Positions 34,222 through 46,442 of a stretch of DNA of 64,000 nucleotides are shown piece by piece. The notes beneath the pieces are model-generated. The model did no database searches. It was not told the origin of the DNA and saw only the letters and a program-made list of their open reading frames with translations. The position numbers and the translations under genes are program-made. Every line of letters starts with the position of its first letter. The stretch's first letter is position 1. This DNA comes from Zea mays. Lineage: Eukaryota > Streptophyta > Magnoliopsida > Poales > Poaceae. The DNA is taken from positions 64,188,942 to 64,252,941 of the forward strand of contig NC_050099.1 of NCBI RefSeq assembly GCF_902167145.1, given 5' to 3'.

Positions 34222-34528
34222 CTTGAGACTTCGGGGAGGGTAGTAGATGCCAGCGTAGATGACCTCGTTGTTGCAGGAACTGGTGCCATTTGCCAAAACT
34301 GGGGCCCGCCTGGAGCCTCATCCACACGACCAACTCGCGGCCAACAATCGCCGCCGCGAGCCCTATGATGCCTGATACACCACGACGGCGTTTCGGGGCC
34401 CGCCGCCTCCCACGGGGCCCCTGAGGCGAGGCCCCACGAGCGGCCGGCCCCGTCTTAGCGCCGGAGGAGGAGCACGCCTCGCTGGTCGCTGCCTCGGCGG
34501 TGGGCGAGGCGAGGCGAACCGAGTTCAC
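34222..34528 (-). pseudogene. First exon of an L-2-hydroxyglutarate dehydrogenase-like gene (fragment)
   Basis: On the minus strand a GC-rich exon starts with ATG at 34526-34528 (MNSVRLASP...). It encodes a degraded FAD-binding Rossmann stretch (GVSGIIGLAAAIVGRELVV) and then, after a small frame change, VIYAGIYYPPRSLK, ending at AAG followed by a GT donor (34221-34220). The NEVIYAGIYYPP block is characteristic of L-2-hydroxyglutarate dehydrogenase, a mitochondrial FAD enzyme. The glycine-rich motif is altered and the frame is broken. No further exon lies to the left. Identification is from memory of the family. Confidence 0.6.
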
Positions 34529-34990
34529 TACGATGGGAAGCGAATGGGGCGCGTCTGCTTCATCTCCTTTCGGGGCAAACTCGCGCGAATGGGAGGGAGA
34601 AGGAGAAGCGACGAAACCGGCCGCCTAGCGTCCCCCTGATAAACGGAAGTGAGGGCGGCAACAAGATAGTAGGTATTTACTTTATTAGAGTCTGTATATA
34701 AATTAAATATTTTATCCGTAAACCTTTTATTACGCAAAAATCTTCGCTCAATCGGTAAACGGATATTAAAACGCTCCACCTCACCCATACACCTAAACCC
34801 GTGGATATAAAATACCTAGTATAAACTTAGCACAAAAACATTAACTTAAGTTTTAGTCATTCATCTTTTTTACTATTTAATAACTTTTAAGGCTATATTG
34901 TCATAGAAGGCTTAACAACTATTTGATGACCATGTAATGAAACATGTAATGTGCTATGTGGCACTGTCGAGTGTGATAAATTAGGGGTAC
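34529..34990. other. Unassigned AT-rich DNA
   Basis: Contains an imperfect inverted repeat (TATCCGTAAACC near 34702 and GGTAAACGGATA near 34754). No gene recognised. Confidence 0.35.
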
Positions 34991-35515
34991 ACGGATTACA
35001 CCTCTTAAAACGTGCTCAGAAAAAGTTAATGGCCCATACATAATCCCCGAAGGTAGGAGGCCAAGTCACCTCCTCACCCAAGGCCCACTGCGGTGGTCTT
35101 GCCCATAAACGCCATCATGACCGAGACCCCTCCCCGAGGATCTCCCACCTCAGGCAAGTCTCTACCTCGTCTAAGCCTCTCACAGCTCATGCCTCCCATT
35201 TCCGCCTCGCCCGAGGACACCTCATTCTACAATCACCCTGTCTGTCTCGCCCGAACCTGTCTCAGGCGAGGGAGATGAAGCACACCCGAAAGCTAGAGGG
35301 GGACACTCGCATTTAATGCGCACATCTACCCCACATAGGAGCACAGTGGCAACAAGATAGCAGTCGTGTTCGGACGCAACAGCATGATTACGCTCGTGCT
35401 ACTATGTGTGCACGCCGCCTGCCATCCCCCGATGGGACACCTAATACGATGGAAAAGCAGATCGGCCCTCGGGCGCAAAACTCCGCCTTGCCCGACGTTG
35501 GGCTCGCCCTTGGGC
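34991..35515. repeat. Older GC-rich repeat that hosts the Grande insertion, left piece
   Basis: TCGCCCGAG-rich sequence of the kind found in Tat-element LTRs. It is continuous in style with 57423-57862 on the other side of Grande, and the two are joined by the GTAAT duplication. Family not identified; no coding. Confidence 0.5.
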
Positions 35516-35520
35516 GTAAT
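35516..35520. repeat. Left TSD (GTAAT) of the Grande-like element
   Basis: Precedes the TG at 35521 and recurs at 57418-57422. Confidence 0.92.
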
Positions 35521-36149
35521 TGTGGGGGATAGACATCCCCCGGGTCCACTAAAAGAGTAAAAGACCTCACGAAAGGCCCAAGGGCCCAATAAATCGTAAG
35601 GTCATTCTTTCGTGGGCCTGGGGAGAGACAACCAGCAAAGCAGATCGACATGAGACCGGATTGGTGCAAACCCGGACGACCCACAACGTCGAGCGAGCGA
35701 CCACAACAGAGATCCGACTTTCCCGCGCTGGAGCTCCCATGCAACGGAGCCATGCGAGGATAAGTCGGCAGAACTACAGGGAGATAAACTCAAACAGTTC
35801 ACTATCTTTTAGCTACACGTTGTTATCATATCCACATGTATTGCCCCACGGTCGAGTATATAAGGCCTAGGGGGCACCCCTTCAGAACGATCGACCCTAT
35901 AACGTGGCCACCCATACCAACTCTCTGTATTTTCAATCCGGAGAGCTCTCTTGTAACCACGTTCACCAAGCATACTCACCAGGACGTAGGGTGTTACGCG
36001 TCTCTAAGCGGCCCGAACCTGTAAACCTTGTCCACTGTCCCTCATGCAATCGGCACGAACCATTTTGCTACAGTCGTCGACACCGTCCTACTCCTAAAAA
36101 CACCTTGAGGGGCAACCCCGGGTGTGCGGTCGGACCCAAAACACCGACA
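35521..36149 (+). repeat. 5' LTR of the Grande-like element
   Basis: TGTGGGGGATAGACATCC to AACACCGACA; TATA box TATATAAG at 35857-35864. Open frames inside recur in the 3' LTR. Confidence 0.92.
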
Positions 36150-36151
36150 GC

Positions 36152-36170
36152 TGGCGCGCCAGGTAGGGGG
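36152..36170 (+). other. Primer-binding site of the Grande-like element
   Basis: TGGCGCGCCAGGTAGGGGG starts two bases after the LTR, a TGGCGC-type site common in Tat elements. The tRNA was not determined. Confidence 0.75.
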
Positions 36171-36195
36171 TGTGTCGACGATCCAAGCTAGCTCA

Positions 36196-38452
36196 ATGGC
36201 CGTCACCTTCTACAGCAAGATCACCCTGCGTCCCGGATCCATATTCTGCTTCGGAACAATCTCATCCGTGGCGGATGAAGAGGGAACTCTACACCGCATT
36301 ACGGATCCGCCGGAAAAGAAGTCTCCTCCAACAAACTCCGAAAATGCCGGAGAAGTGCAACCTCCAGCTCTCCGGAAAAAGATCGTCTCCGGAAAGTCGG
36401 GGGCCGAGGGCCCGCTGACCCGGAGAACTCCATTGTCTACTTCCCCGACAAAGGAATGGACACAGATCGCGAGGAAGAAGGAGACCAAGGGGAAGCAAGT
36501 TGTTCTTTCCGTTCCTCCGCCCTCAAAGGAGAACGGAAAGAAGGTCGCTACGACAGCAGCACCATTCTACCCCGACGTCCTCTTCATCGGGAGAGTGGAG
36601 TCGCCTACCGTCTCCGACGACGAGCCGACTGCACCCGGAGAAGAACCGCCTCAACGAGAATCCCGCCGACGGAGGAACCGGCGCAGGAACATTCGACGAC
36701 ATCACGAGGCCGGAGAACGGGATCCGGAGTAACCTGTCTCGCGAGACGAGGTCTCGGAGATAGGAGAAACTCCGGAAGAACGCGTCTTCAGAGAACGAAG
36801 GAACTCCCGACGACGTGATCGCCGTCGGGCTCAGGAACAAGCCGAGCAAGATGCAAGGCAACGCCGGGAGAATCCATTCTTTGGGCGCAACCTGAACCCC
36901 GACTTTGCCCGAGCCATGAACACGCCGAGCGAAGTCGGAGGAGTATTAGCTCGGATAGTTGATGGACTCCCGACGCCGAGGGCTACCGACGACTGTTCAC
37001 CCAGGCAGCCAACCATCTTCTACCGCTTGCTCACCTGCCGAACGATCTACGACACGCCATCAACAGTCGCCGAGACGCGCGAAGCTCCATCAATGCTTCG
37101 CGTGAACGGCGGCATGAGAACGAGATCCGCCGCCGGGAGGAGTACGACAGGGATCATGGCATCCCAGCTCAGAGCCAGGCCACCAGAACTGAGTCGGCAA
37201 CGGCCTCAACTGGCGGTACTACCCGGGGACGGTCGAGGAACCACAACAACTACTCCCCTCCCCGGGATAGGCATCATCCCCGACGACAGGAGGACACCTG
37301 CGGAGTGTCTGCTCTTACTCCGCGCCTTAGGGTCATCCAATGGCCTCCCAACTTCAAGGTATCCAATGTCGACAAATATGAACCTAAGCAGGATCCAGGG
37401 GGTTGGCTAGCCGTCTACACCACCGCTGCTCGAGCTGCCGGGGCATTCGAAGACGTGATGACCGCGTATTTACCCATTGTCCTTGGGCAAGACGCGCTGC
37501 AATGGCTGCGACATCTACCTCGACACTGCATCGACGACTGGGGCGACTTCAGTCGACGCTTCACCGCAAACTTCCAGTCCCTCTCCGACAAACCGGCGCA
37601 ACCGTGGGACCTCAAATCCATCAAGCGACGGGGGGACGAGACTCTCCGGTCGTACCTCAAAAGGTTCCAGACCATGAGAAATCGTATCCCCGAGGTCACG
37701 GAGGCGGCCGTGATCGAGGACTTCTACAGAGGATCCAATGACTCGGCTTTCGTCCGAGCCATACTACAGAAGGCGCCGACTACTTCCGAGGAGCTGTTCC
37801 GGGAAGCCGACCTCTACATCACCGCCGACGAGCGGGCCCAGGACCTCATCGGAGGAGCAAAGCCCGCACCGGCAGCACCACGACGCGACGCAAACCAGCA
37901 ACCCGACAAACGATGGGAGAAGAGGCCTCGCGAAGAAGTACACGCCGCCGGACCACCTGCCTCTCGCGCCCGAGGAGGACCTCGTGGAGGCGAACGCACG
38001 CTGGACGACATCCTCGACGCCCAATGCCCGTACCACAAGGACATGCGCCACACTCTTCGTAACTGCCGGGACTTCAAGCACTCCATCGGACACGGCCGAC
38101 CCTTCCAACCTCTACCTCCTCCTCCGCCGAGGGGAGGACCAGATGAACCACGACAACCCCATCAGCAGGAGGAGGGAGGAGGAGGAGCTTTCCCACGCGT
38201 AGACAGGGAGGTCAACGTCATCTTCGGCGGGCATGGGTCGCAGGAGAACAAAAGACAACAAAAGCTCAACGACCGCCAGATACTGGTGGCGACCACCGAT
38301 CCTCCCGCCCCATACCGGTGGTCGGAGCACCCGATCACTTTCACTCGGGAGGATCAATGGCTCAACTTCGACCATCCAGGCAAATACCCGCTCCTCGTCG
38401 ATCCGGTGATCCGAGAGAGCCGGGTAAAGAAGGTGCTAGTGGACGGGGGAGC
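36196..38452 (+). pseudogene. gag: gag of the Grande-like element
   Basis: Likely start ATG at 36196 (MAVTFYSKITLRPGS). The N-terminal part is basic and Ser/Pro-rich, with a TAA at 36730-36732. It continues in the same frame to NPDFARAMNTPSEVGG and shifts frame near 36960-36980. From 36981 the frame runs through an Arg-rich segment to the retrotransposon gag core (about 37330-37850: QWPPNFKVSNVDKYEP, ALQWLRHLPRHCIDDW, FSRRFTANF, LKRFQTMRNRI). A C-terminal region follows with an incomplete zinc-knuckle-like CPYHKDMRHTLRNC. The frame is lost at about 38452, inside the protease active site. Confidence 0.8.
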
Positions 38453-41400
38453 AGCATCAACGTCACCTTCCCCCGGACACTCCAAGGCTTGGGAGTTCAC
38501 CTCAAAGAGCTCCACGAGTCGGACACTCCTTTCTTCGGCATCGTGCCGACGGAAGGGGAATACCCGCTGGCGAACTTCGACTGCGGGTACAACGCCATCA
38601 TCGGGAGGCCGGGATTGGCCAAATTCATGGCCATTCCACATTACACATACATGATACTGAAGATGCCAGGACCGCAAGGAATCATAACTGTGTGTGCCGA
38701 CTTCCAAGGCGCCGCGGAGTGTTTCCGAGTGGCCATCCAAGCAGCCCTCACCACCAAGCCGGCGACGGTCTCTTCAGCACAGGCGAACTCTAAGCCTGAG
38801 GAGGACCTCGCGGTACCGGCAAACGAAGCTCAGGCCGCGACCTCTATGCGGCCAACTGAAGAAACCAAGAGGATCAACCTGGGGTTCGCTGATGAACGCA
38901 AGACTGCCGTCATCAGCTCCAGCTTAGACGACAAATAGGAAAGCGCGCTCGTCCAGTTTCTGCAAGATAACCGAGATGTATTCGCATGGCAACCTGTGGA
39001 TATGCCGGGAGTCCCAAGAGAACTGGCCGAGCACAAACTGAAGGTCTATCCCCAGGCAAGGCCGATTCGGCAAAAGCTACGTCGTTTCACGCCCGACAAG
39101 AGAGAGGCCATTCGCGCCGAGTTAGCTCGCTTGGTCGCGGCTGAATTTATTAGAGAGGTGTTACACCCCAAGTGGTTAGCCAACCCTGTTCTTGTACTCA
39201 AAAAGAATAAAGTGGATTGGCGCATGTGCGTCGACTATACTGATCTCAACAAACACTGTCCAAAGGATCCCTTCGGGCTCCCAAGGATAGATCAGGTGGT
39301 GGACTCCACCGCTGGATGTTCTGTGCTGTCTTTCTTGGATTGCTATTCCGGATACCACCAGATTAGTTTGGCGAAGGAAGACGAGGAAAAAACGACGTTC
39401 ATCACTCCGTTTGGTGCTTTCTGTTATACCTCCATGCCGTTCGGCCTCAAAAACGCTGGAGCGACTTATCAGAGAGCCATCCAAACGTGCTTAGCCGATC
39501 ACTGGGGCAAGCGTGTGGAGGCCTACGTAGATGATGTGGTAATAAAAACGGAGAATTCGGAAAACTTCATCGAAGACTTACAGCTGGTTTTCAACAGTCT
39601 GAGACGATATAGATGGAAGCTTAATCCCGAAAAGTGTGTTTTCGGGGTACCAGCAGGAAAGTTACTTGGGTTCATTGTCAGCCACCGGGGAATTGTGGCT
39701 AATCCGGATAAGATTGAAGCTATCATGAAGATGGAAGCACCTCGATCACAAAAGAAGGTTCAGCGACTTACTGGATGCATGGCAGCTCTGAGCAGATTTA
39801 TATCCAGGCTGGGGGAAAAAGGTTTGCCGTTTTACAAGCTACTCAAGAAGGTGGATAAGTTTCAGTGAACTTCAGAAGCACAGGAAGCTCTAGATGCGCT
39901 GAAGAAATTCTTGACAACACCACCAGTACTGAAGCCACCCCGACGAGCTACGTCAACTCAACCAGCTGAAGATCTGCTACTGTATATCTCTTGCACGACT
40001 CACGTGGTAAGCACTGCGTTGGTAGTCGAGCGAGTAGAAGAAGGACATGCCTACCCAGTGCAACATCCTATTTACTTCATCAGTGAAGTTCTAGGCCCCT
40101 CAAAGAAAAAGTATCCTCAAGTTCAGAAGCTATTATACGCAGTACTTCTAACTGCCCGCAAGCTACGTCACTACTTTGATGACCACAAAGTCATAGTAGT
40201 CACTAGTTTTCCAATAGGGGATATTCTTCACAACAAGGAAGCCATTGGCCGGATAGCCAAATGAGCTTGTGAGTTGGGATCTCATGACATCGAGTTCCGA
40301 CCTCGCACTGCCATCAAAACTCAAGCACTGGTTGATTTCGTATCAGAGTGGACTGAGCAGCAAGTACCAGATAACCCAGAGACTGCAGAAGTATGGCGAA
40401 TGTATTTTGATGGCTCGCTGAGGCTGCAGGGAGCAGGAGCAGGGATTCTCTTCACCGCACCTGGAGGTGAGCACCTCAAATACGCCCTCCAGTTGCTATT
40501 TCCGGCCTCCAACAATGCAGCCGAGTATGAAGCTCTGATCCATGGATTGAACATCGCCATATCATTGGGCATCAAGAGATTGATGGTATACGGAGACTCT
40601 CTGGTAGTCATTAGCCAGATAAACAAAGAGTGGGATTGTTCAAGTGATTCAATGGGAAAATACTGCACTGTCGTCCGAAAGCTGGAAGATAAATTTGAGG
40701 GTCTGGAATTTCATCATGTAGAAAGAGATCGGAACACAGCAGCCGATGTACTGTCCAAGCTAGGATCTAGTCGAACTCAGGTCCCACCCGGAGTCTTTGT
40801 GCAAGAAATACTACAGCCGAGTATCTCAATGGATCAAACAGAAGAGTGCAACATTATAGATCAACCAGAGTCAGACTCTGACGACTGGAGAAGGCCAATC
40901 ATCAAGTATATAAAGAATGAAGAAGAACCAGATGACAAGAACTCGGCCGAGCGCATTGTCAGACAGTCGGCTCACTACACACTCATTGGGGAGACATTGT
41001 ACAGAAGGGGTGCATCAGGCGTCTTCATGAAGTGCATCCTCCCGTCCACTGGGAAGCAACTTCTGGAGGAGGTCCATGCTGGGCAATGTGGAATACATGC
41101 AGCCTCCAGAACACTAGTCGGGAAGGTCTTCAGGTCAGGATTCTATTGGCCAACAACAAAGAACGATGCAGCCGAGTTAGTTCAGAGGTGCGAAGCTTGC
41201 CAATACTTGTCAAAGCAACAACATCTACCAGCACAGCAACTGCAGACCATACCAGTAACTTGGCCTTTTGCATGCTGGGGACTGGATATGATTGGACCTT
41301 TCAAGAAAGCTCAAGGGGGATACACTCATGTATTGGTAGCGATCGACAAATTCACTAAATGGATAGAGTTCAAGCCCATTGCTTCTTTAACCTCTGCTAA

Positions 41401-42124
41401 GGCCGTGGAATTCATACAAGACATAATATTCAGATTTGGGATACCAAACAGCATCATAACTAACTTAGGATCCAACTTCACAAGTTCAGAGTTCTTCGAC
41501 TTCTGCGAGCAAAAGAGCATTCAGATCAAGTATGCATCTGTAGCACATCCAAGAGCCAACGGGCAGGTTGAGCGAGCCAACGGGATGATATTGGAGGCAC
41601 TCAGAAAAAAGGTCTCCGATAAGAATGAAAAATTCGCAGGAAAGTGGATAAGGGAATTGCCCTATGTCGTTTGGAGCCTAAGAACCCAACCTAGCCGAGC
41701 TCTGCATGGAAACACTCCTTTCTTCATGGTCTATGGGTCGGAGGCAGTGCTACCCGCCGATCTCAAGTTTGGGGCGCCAAGGTTGATCTTCGAAAACATA
41801 GCAGAAGTCGAGGCCACCAGGCTGGAGGACATTGATATACTTGAAGAAGAACGGCTGAATGCGGTAATCCAATCAGCACGGTACCAGCAGACTCTAAGGC
41901 GCTATCACGACAAGGCTGTGCGACAGCGATCCTTTTCAGTAGGAGATCTCGTCCTCCGCCGAATTCTAACGGGGGAAGGACGGCACAAGTTATCGCCCTT
42001 ATGGGAAGGACCCTTCATAGTAGCAGAAGTCACTCAGCCAGGATCATATCGTCTCACTCAGATGGATGGCACAGAAGTCGGGAACTCCTGGAACATAGAA
42101 CACCTCAGGAAGTTTTATCCCTAG
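38453..42124 (+). pseudogene. pol: pol of the Grande-like element: protease, reverse transcriptase, dual RNase H, integrase
   Basis: One frame throughout after a 1-nt frame change at the protease DGG motif (about 38440-38455). Stops lie at 38936-38938 (TAG), 39866-39868 (TGA, a Trp position) and 40262-40264 (TGA). Reverse transcriptase has WRMCVDYTDLN, FLDCYSGYHQI and the catalytic YVDDVVIKT near 39525. A first RNase H-like region (39869-40264) is followed by a second, archaeal-type RNase H (FDGSLRLQGAGAG, AAEYEALI, VYGDSLVV; 40400-40770), the dual arrangement of Tat elements. Integrase has the HHCC finger (CEACQ near 41190) and a DD35E core with GAT at 41285-41287 and GAG at 41570-41572. The middle Asp codon at 41462-41464 is AAC (Asn). 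This copy cannot be autonomous. Confidence 0.88.
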
Positions 42125-42237
42125 CTGTATTTCAGAAGCTATCGGGACGACGATGTACTCTGTAAAGTGGAAATATGTCATCAATAAAAAGAGGGTTTCA
42201 AAGATACTCAGTTTGTTCACGATTGACTTGCATTCTT
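42125..42237 (+). other. Spacer after pol
   Basis: Short non-coding stretch with AATAAAAAGAG near 42184, leading into the tandem array. Confidence 0.5.
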
Positions 42238-42945
42238 ACTTAACTCGGGGCGACCACTATGCCCTGCTAACGGAGCAATCGGTTTAAGTCGGCAACGACT
42301 TAAGGCGGTGCGACATGCTCACGCTTACTTAACTCGGGGCGACCACTATGCCCTGCTAACGGAGCAATCGGTTTAAGTCGGCAACGACTTAAGGCGGTGC
42401 GACATGCTCACGCTTACTTAACTCGGGGCGACCACTATGCCCTGCTAACAGAGCAATCAGTTTAAGTCGGCAACGACTTAAGGCGGTGCGACATGCTCAC
42501 GCTTACTTAACTCGGGGTGACCACTATGCCCTACTAACGGAGCAATCGGCTTAAGTCGGCAACGACTTAAGGCGGTGCGACATGCTCACGCTTACTTAAC
42601 TCGGGGTGACCACTATGCCCTACTAACGGAGCAATCGGCTTAAGTCGGGAACGACTTAAGGCGGTGCGACATGCTCACGCTTACTTAACTCGGGGTGACC
42701 ACTATGCCCTACTAACGGAGCAATCGGCTTAAGTCGGCAACGACTTAAGGCGGTGCGACATGCTCACGCTTACTTAACTCGGGGTGACCACTATGCCCTA
42801 CTATCGGAGCAATCGGCTAAAGTCGGTGGCGACTTAAGCCGTCGCAACATGCTCACGACTACGCAATTCAGGGTGACCACTACGCCCTATTAACAAAAGC
42901 AAGTGACTTAGGTCAGCAGCGACTTAAGGCGATCCGACGAGATTA
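42238..42945 (+). repeat. 89-bp tandem array of the Grande-like element
   Basis: Unit starts at 42238, 42327, 42416, 42505, 42594, 42683 and 42772 with a decayed eighth at about 42861. Each unit contains ACTTAACTCGGGGYGACCAC and a TAAGTCGGCAACGACTTA palindrome. Tandem arrays are a known trait of Grande. No coding. Confidence 0.92.
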
Positions 42946-43147
42946 CAATTACTCATATAAGGATGACTTCTATATCCCGCAAACGAATTTCATAACCATC
43001 ACGCATTATTTTACTACTGCAAATTTACGAACTGATGAATTCTTAAAACAATAAGAGAGTAACTATATCATTCGAATGCTGAACCGATGTCCTCTAACAA
43101 ATATTCGATCATGCTAACCGTGCGCTCAAAGCACGCAAAATGTTTCT
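42946..43147. other. Spacer at the 3' side of the antisense gene
   Basis: AT-rich, no gene. It would hold the 3' UTR and poly(A) signal of the antisense gene, whose stop is at 43148-43150. Confidence 0.4.
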
Positions 43148-46100
43148 CTATTTCGCAATATCTTTCTCAGGAGCGACCGACGAAGAAGAGCGACTTGAGG
43201 AATCAGGGGCAGCATTCACATCAGCCCTTATATCTTCGCGAACAACCACACCGGGTCTCCTCATCAAGATTCGCCCCGCCCAAATAGCCTTGTCCATAGC
43301 TCTGTCGCGCTGGGCTCTGAGAGTAACAGAAGTTTCTTCGGCAACCTTAGCAGCCAGTCGAGCAGTTTCTAACTCCTGGACAATGGATTTCTTGGAAGCT
43401 CGGAGTTCTTTGATGGTAGCGTCCTTCGCTGATATCAGCTGTTTGAGACGGGTCACTTCATCCGCGGATTCCTGCAGCTTACAGCGTTGATTGTCCAATT
43501 CTTCCATAGTAAAGCGGTGACTCCTCTCCAAGATGGTCAGCGAGTTGCTAGAATCACGATACAATCTGTCAAGACTGTCACGAGAAGCAGCAAGGATACG
43601 TTTTTCTTCCTGCAAGCAAAAGTCAACCCCCTTAAAAACCAAGCAAGTAATAGGAACACAACAAGGCAAAGTACAGTTTTGTAAATCACCTTTTCAGAAT
43701 CGAGCTGAGCATGAAGAGAAGAACTCAGTGCATTGGCGTCATCCAAGGCAGCGGAGACCTGACCCAGTTCAGTTTGGCTCTGAGAGTACTTCTCCTCAAA
43801 GTCAGCGCACCGCTGGACCAATTCAGCCTGATCTCGGGAATGTTTTTCCTCAAGAGTTGAAATCTGCCGAGTCATTCCTAGCAGGAGATAATCAAACAAA
43901 AAGGGGTCAGAATGTAAAGCAGTCCACAGTGAAGGCAAAGAGAAGCAAAAAAGCACTAACCAGCGTTGGTTGCCTCCAATTCAGAGATGCAATGTTGAAG
44001 TGAGACTGGATTCCAACATGCAAGAGACGAAGCTACTTCTGGGACGGAAGCACCCTGTAACCTCAGCTGGCTAGCCATCCCATCCACCAAAGCCTGATGA
44101 GGAGAACAGATGAGCGTAATGACAGCAGTCCATGCAATGTAAAAATCAAGCTAAAATACATCACAGTACCTGGAGGTTGGAAAAGAACGAAGGGATCCCC
44201 AAATTAGGAGAGATCAGTTGATAATCAGGCGTAAGGCCACCACCCGAAGCAGCTTGCAACGAACCAGTAGGAATCAGCTCGGTGCCTTCAACAGAGCCAA
44301 ACACTCGGTCAGCGGGGACGCTGCCCTCTAAAGCGACTCCCTGGTCCAAGGTTTGGGCTACCACCATACAGCCAAAGTGTGGAGGAGATCCTGCATGAAC
44401 GTCCATAGAAGTATAGGAGGGAGACCCCGCTCGGGCACCCTCGGGGGCTGGGTCATAGTTTGCACTGCCCACCTGAGCCGGATCATCCCCGGCAGCACCC
44501 TCGGGGGCTGGGCAGTGGCTTACGCTCCCCACCCGAGCCAAGTCATCCCCGGCGACATCCTCGGGGGCTGGGCATGTGTCAGCACCATCCTTGGGGTCCA
44601 AGTTCTCTGAAGTAACCACCTCTAAGGTTGACGGGCCCTCGGCTACTTCCATAGGACCAGGACGATCCAAGTCAGTCTCCCGACCCTCGAGATCGCGCTC
44701 TAAGGTCGACGAGGCACGGGATGACCTCAACCCAGCATCAGGCACGTCAGCACAAACCTCCATTGCACCATCATCCACTGGCTCTGATAACAAGTCCTCT
44801 GGGACCATATCCTCAAGAGTCTGATCAAAGTTGGCTAGGGACAGTTCTTGCAGACCAATGAGGGCAGACAAAGCAGGAGAGGGAACTCCGCTACTTTCAC
44901 CGCTGGCGATGAACTGCCGACTGTTTTTCCGAGTCAAAGGAATTTCATTTTCTTCCTCCTCGTCATCCACATTGGCAACACAAGCAGCACCCCCATTGGG
45001 ATCAGCAACAGATGGAGCACCCACATTGGGATCAGCAACGGATTGGGTACACCCATTGGGGTCAGCATCAGTAAATCCAGTCGCAGGCACTTCTTCAGTA
45101 GCAGGAACCGAGGTACCAGCGTCCCGATCCAAACTGGATACTCGCCGGAGGCGTCTTCTTTTCTTCTTCTGCTCATCAGCAGAAGGATCAGGCTGATTGG
45201 CTCGGCAAGGGCGCCTCGGGCGAGTACTGACAGGCTTCTGAATATCCGAAGTTGTATCAGCCTCTAGGAGGGGCACCACTACCAACGCCCCAGCAGGAGC
45301 AGCGTCGGAAGAATCCTCAGCCAGCAAATCAAGCATAGCACTTATCTCTGCATCACTAGGGTTCAAGGGCACCTCAAAATGGACCTGCCGTTCATCATCA
45401 GGAATCTCCCAAGCGAAGCAACCAAGGCACTAACTTCATCAGTAGAGGGTCGCACTCTAAGGCCCAAACTGCCATCAGTGATAGGTGGATTCGACACAAA
45501 AAGGGTGAAGGCTTTGGGAGGAGGCAGGTTCCAGGCCGAGTATGCCACTGGAGCACCAACATTTGACACTTTGCCCCTAAGGATCATCTCAAGTCGGCTC
45601 ACCAAGTCTGAAGAGGGAATTCTTCTGTTGGTAACCCGAGTTCAGTCGGCTAGCCCTCGATACAGATAAGCTGGGTATGCTCTGTCTTTCAATGGCTGAA
45701 TATTCTTGAAAACAAAATCAGTAACCACGACTTCAGCAGTCAGACCCCTCTCTTTCAGCAGTCCAACTTCAGCTAGCAACACACCTGCCTCAGCTACCTC
45801 CTGATCTGTGGGAGACTCGGTCCAGCTTGGGGTGCGAACGTCCGGCTGTCTTCCCGACCGGGAGGGGAGAGAATTCCCATAATTCTCAACTATGAACCAC
45901 TCCAAGCGCCATCCCTTGATACTGTCCTTGAGAGGGATCTCGAGATATTCAGTCTTCCTCCCGCGGCGCATCTCCAAGCTGGCACCCCCAACCAACTGAT
46001 GTTGTCCCCCGGCCATCCCAGGGCGACAATGATACAAGTATTTCCACAGACCAAAATGCGGCAGCACGCCAAGAAAGGCCTCGCATAAATGAATGAAAAT

Positions 46101-46442
46101 GGAGATTTGCAGGATTGAATTGGGGTTCAAATGGGTCAAGTTAAGATGGTAGAAATCAAGGAGGCCGCGGAAAAAGGGAGAAATGGGAAGGCCAAGGCCG
46201 CGGAGAAGGAAAGGGGCATAGACAACGGACTCATGGGTATCCTCAGTTGGAACAGTAAACCCATGGCAAATCCGCCAAGAACAGAGTTCCCGCGGAGGAA
46301 GAACCCCGATAGATACAAGATGGAGAAGTTCAGGCTCAGAAATGACGGACATGTGGTTAAATGCGAAAGGCAACTGGCTGTTGGGGTCGATTGGAGGAAT
46401 CACCACAGCAGACGAACTCGAGGTTTTCCTCTTAGGCGCCAT
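43148..46442 (-). pseudogene. Four-exon antisense accessory gene of the Grande-like element
   Basis: Minus-strand exons: 46442-44170, 44093-43961, 43877-43690 and 43609-43148. All three introns (76, 83 and 80 bp) have GT donors and AG acceptors and join in phase (0, 1, 0). Exon 1 begins MAPKRKTSSSSAVV and has a domain like the plant 'putative gypsy type transposon' domain (PFFRGLLDFYHLNLTHLNP; GWRLEWFIVENYG), then an acidic linker with repeated DPNGG-type units. Exons 3 and 4 form a long coiled coil (LEEKHSRDQAELVQ; TRLKQLISAKDATIKEL) and the C-terminus is Ser-rich. Damage is confined to exon 1: a TGA at 45642-45644 and a frameshift near 45390-45420. Same architecture as the antisense gene of element E. 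It may or may not be the gene23 described for Grande. Function unknown. Confidence 0.75.

Noticed and set aside
39869..40273. Possible separate small gene between the two pol stops
   Set aside because: Same frame and continuous homology as pol (first RNase H-like region); it is part of the broken polyprotein.
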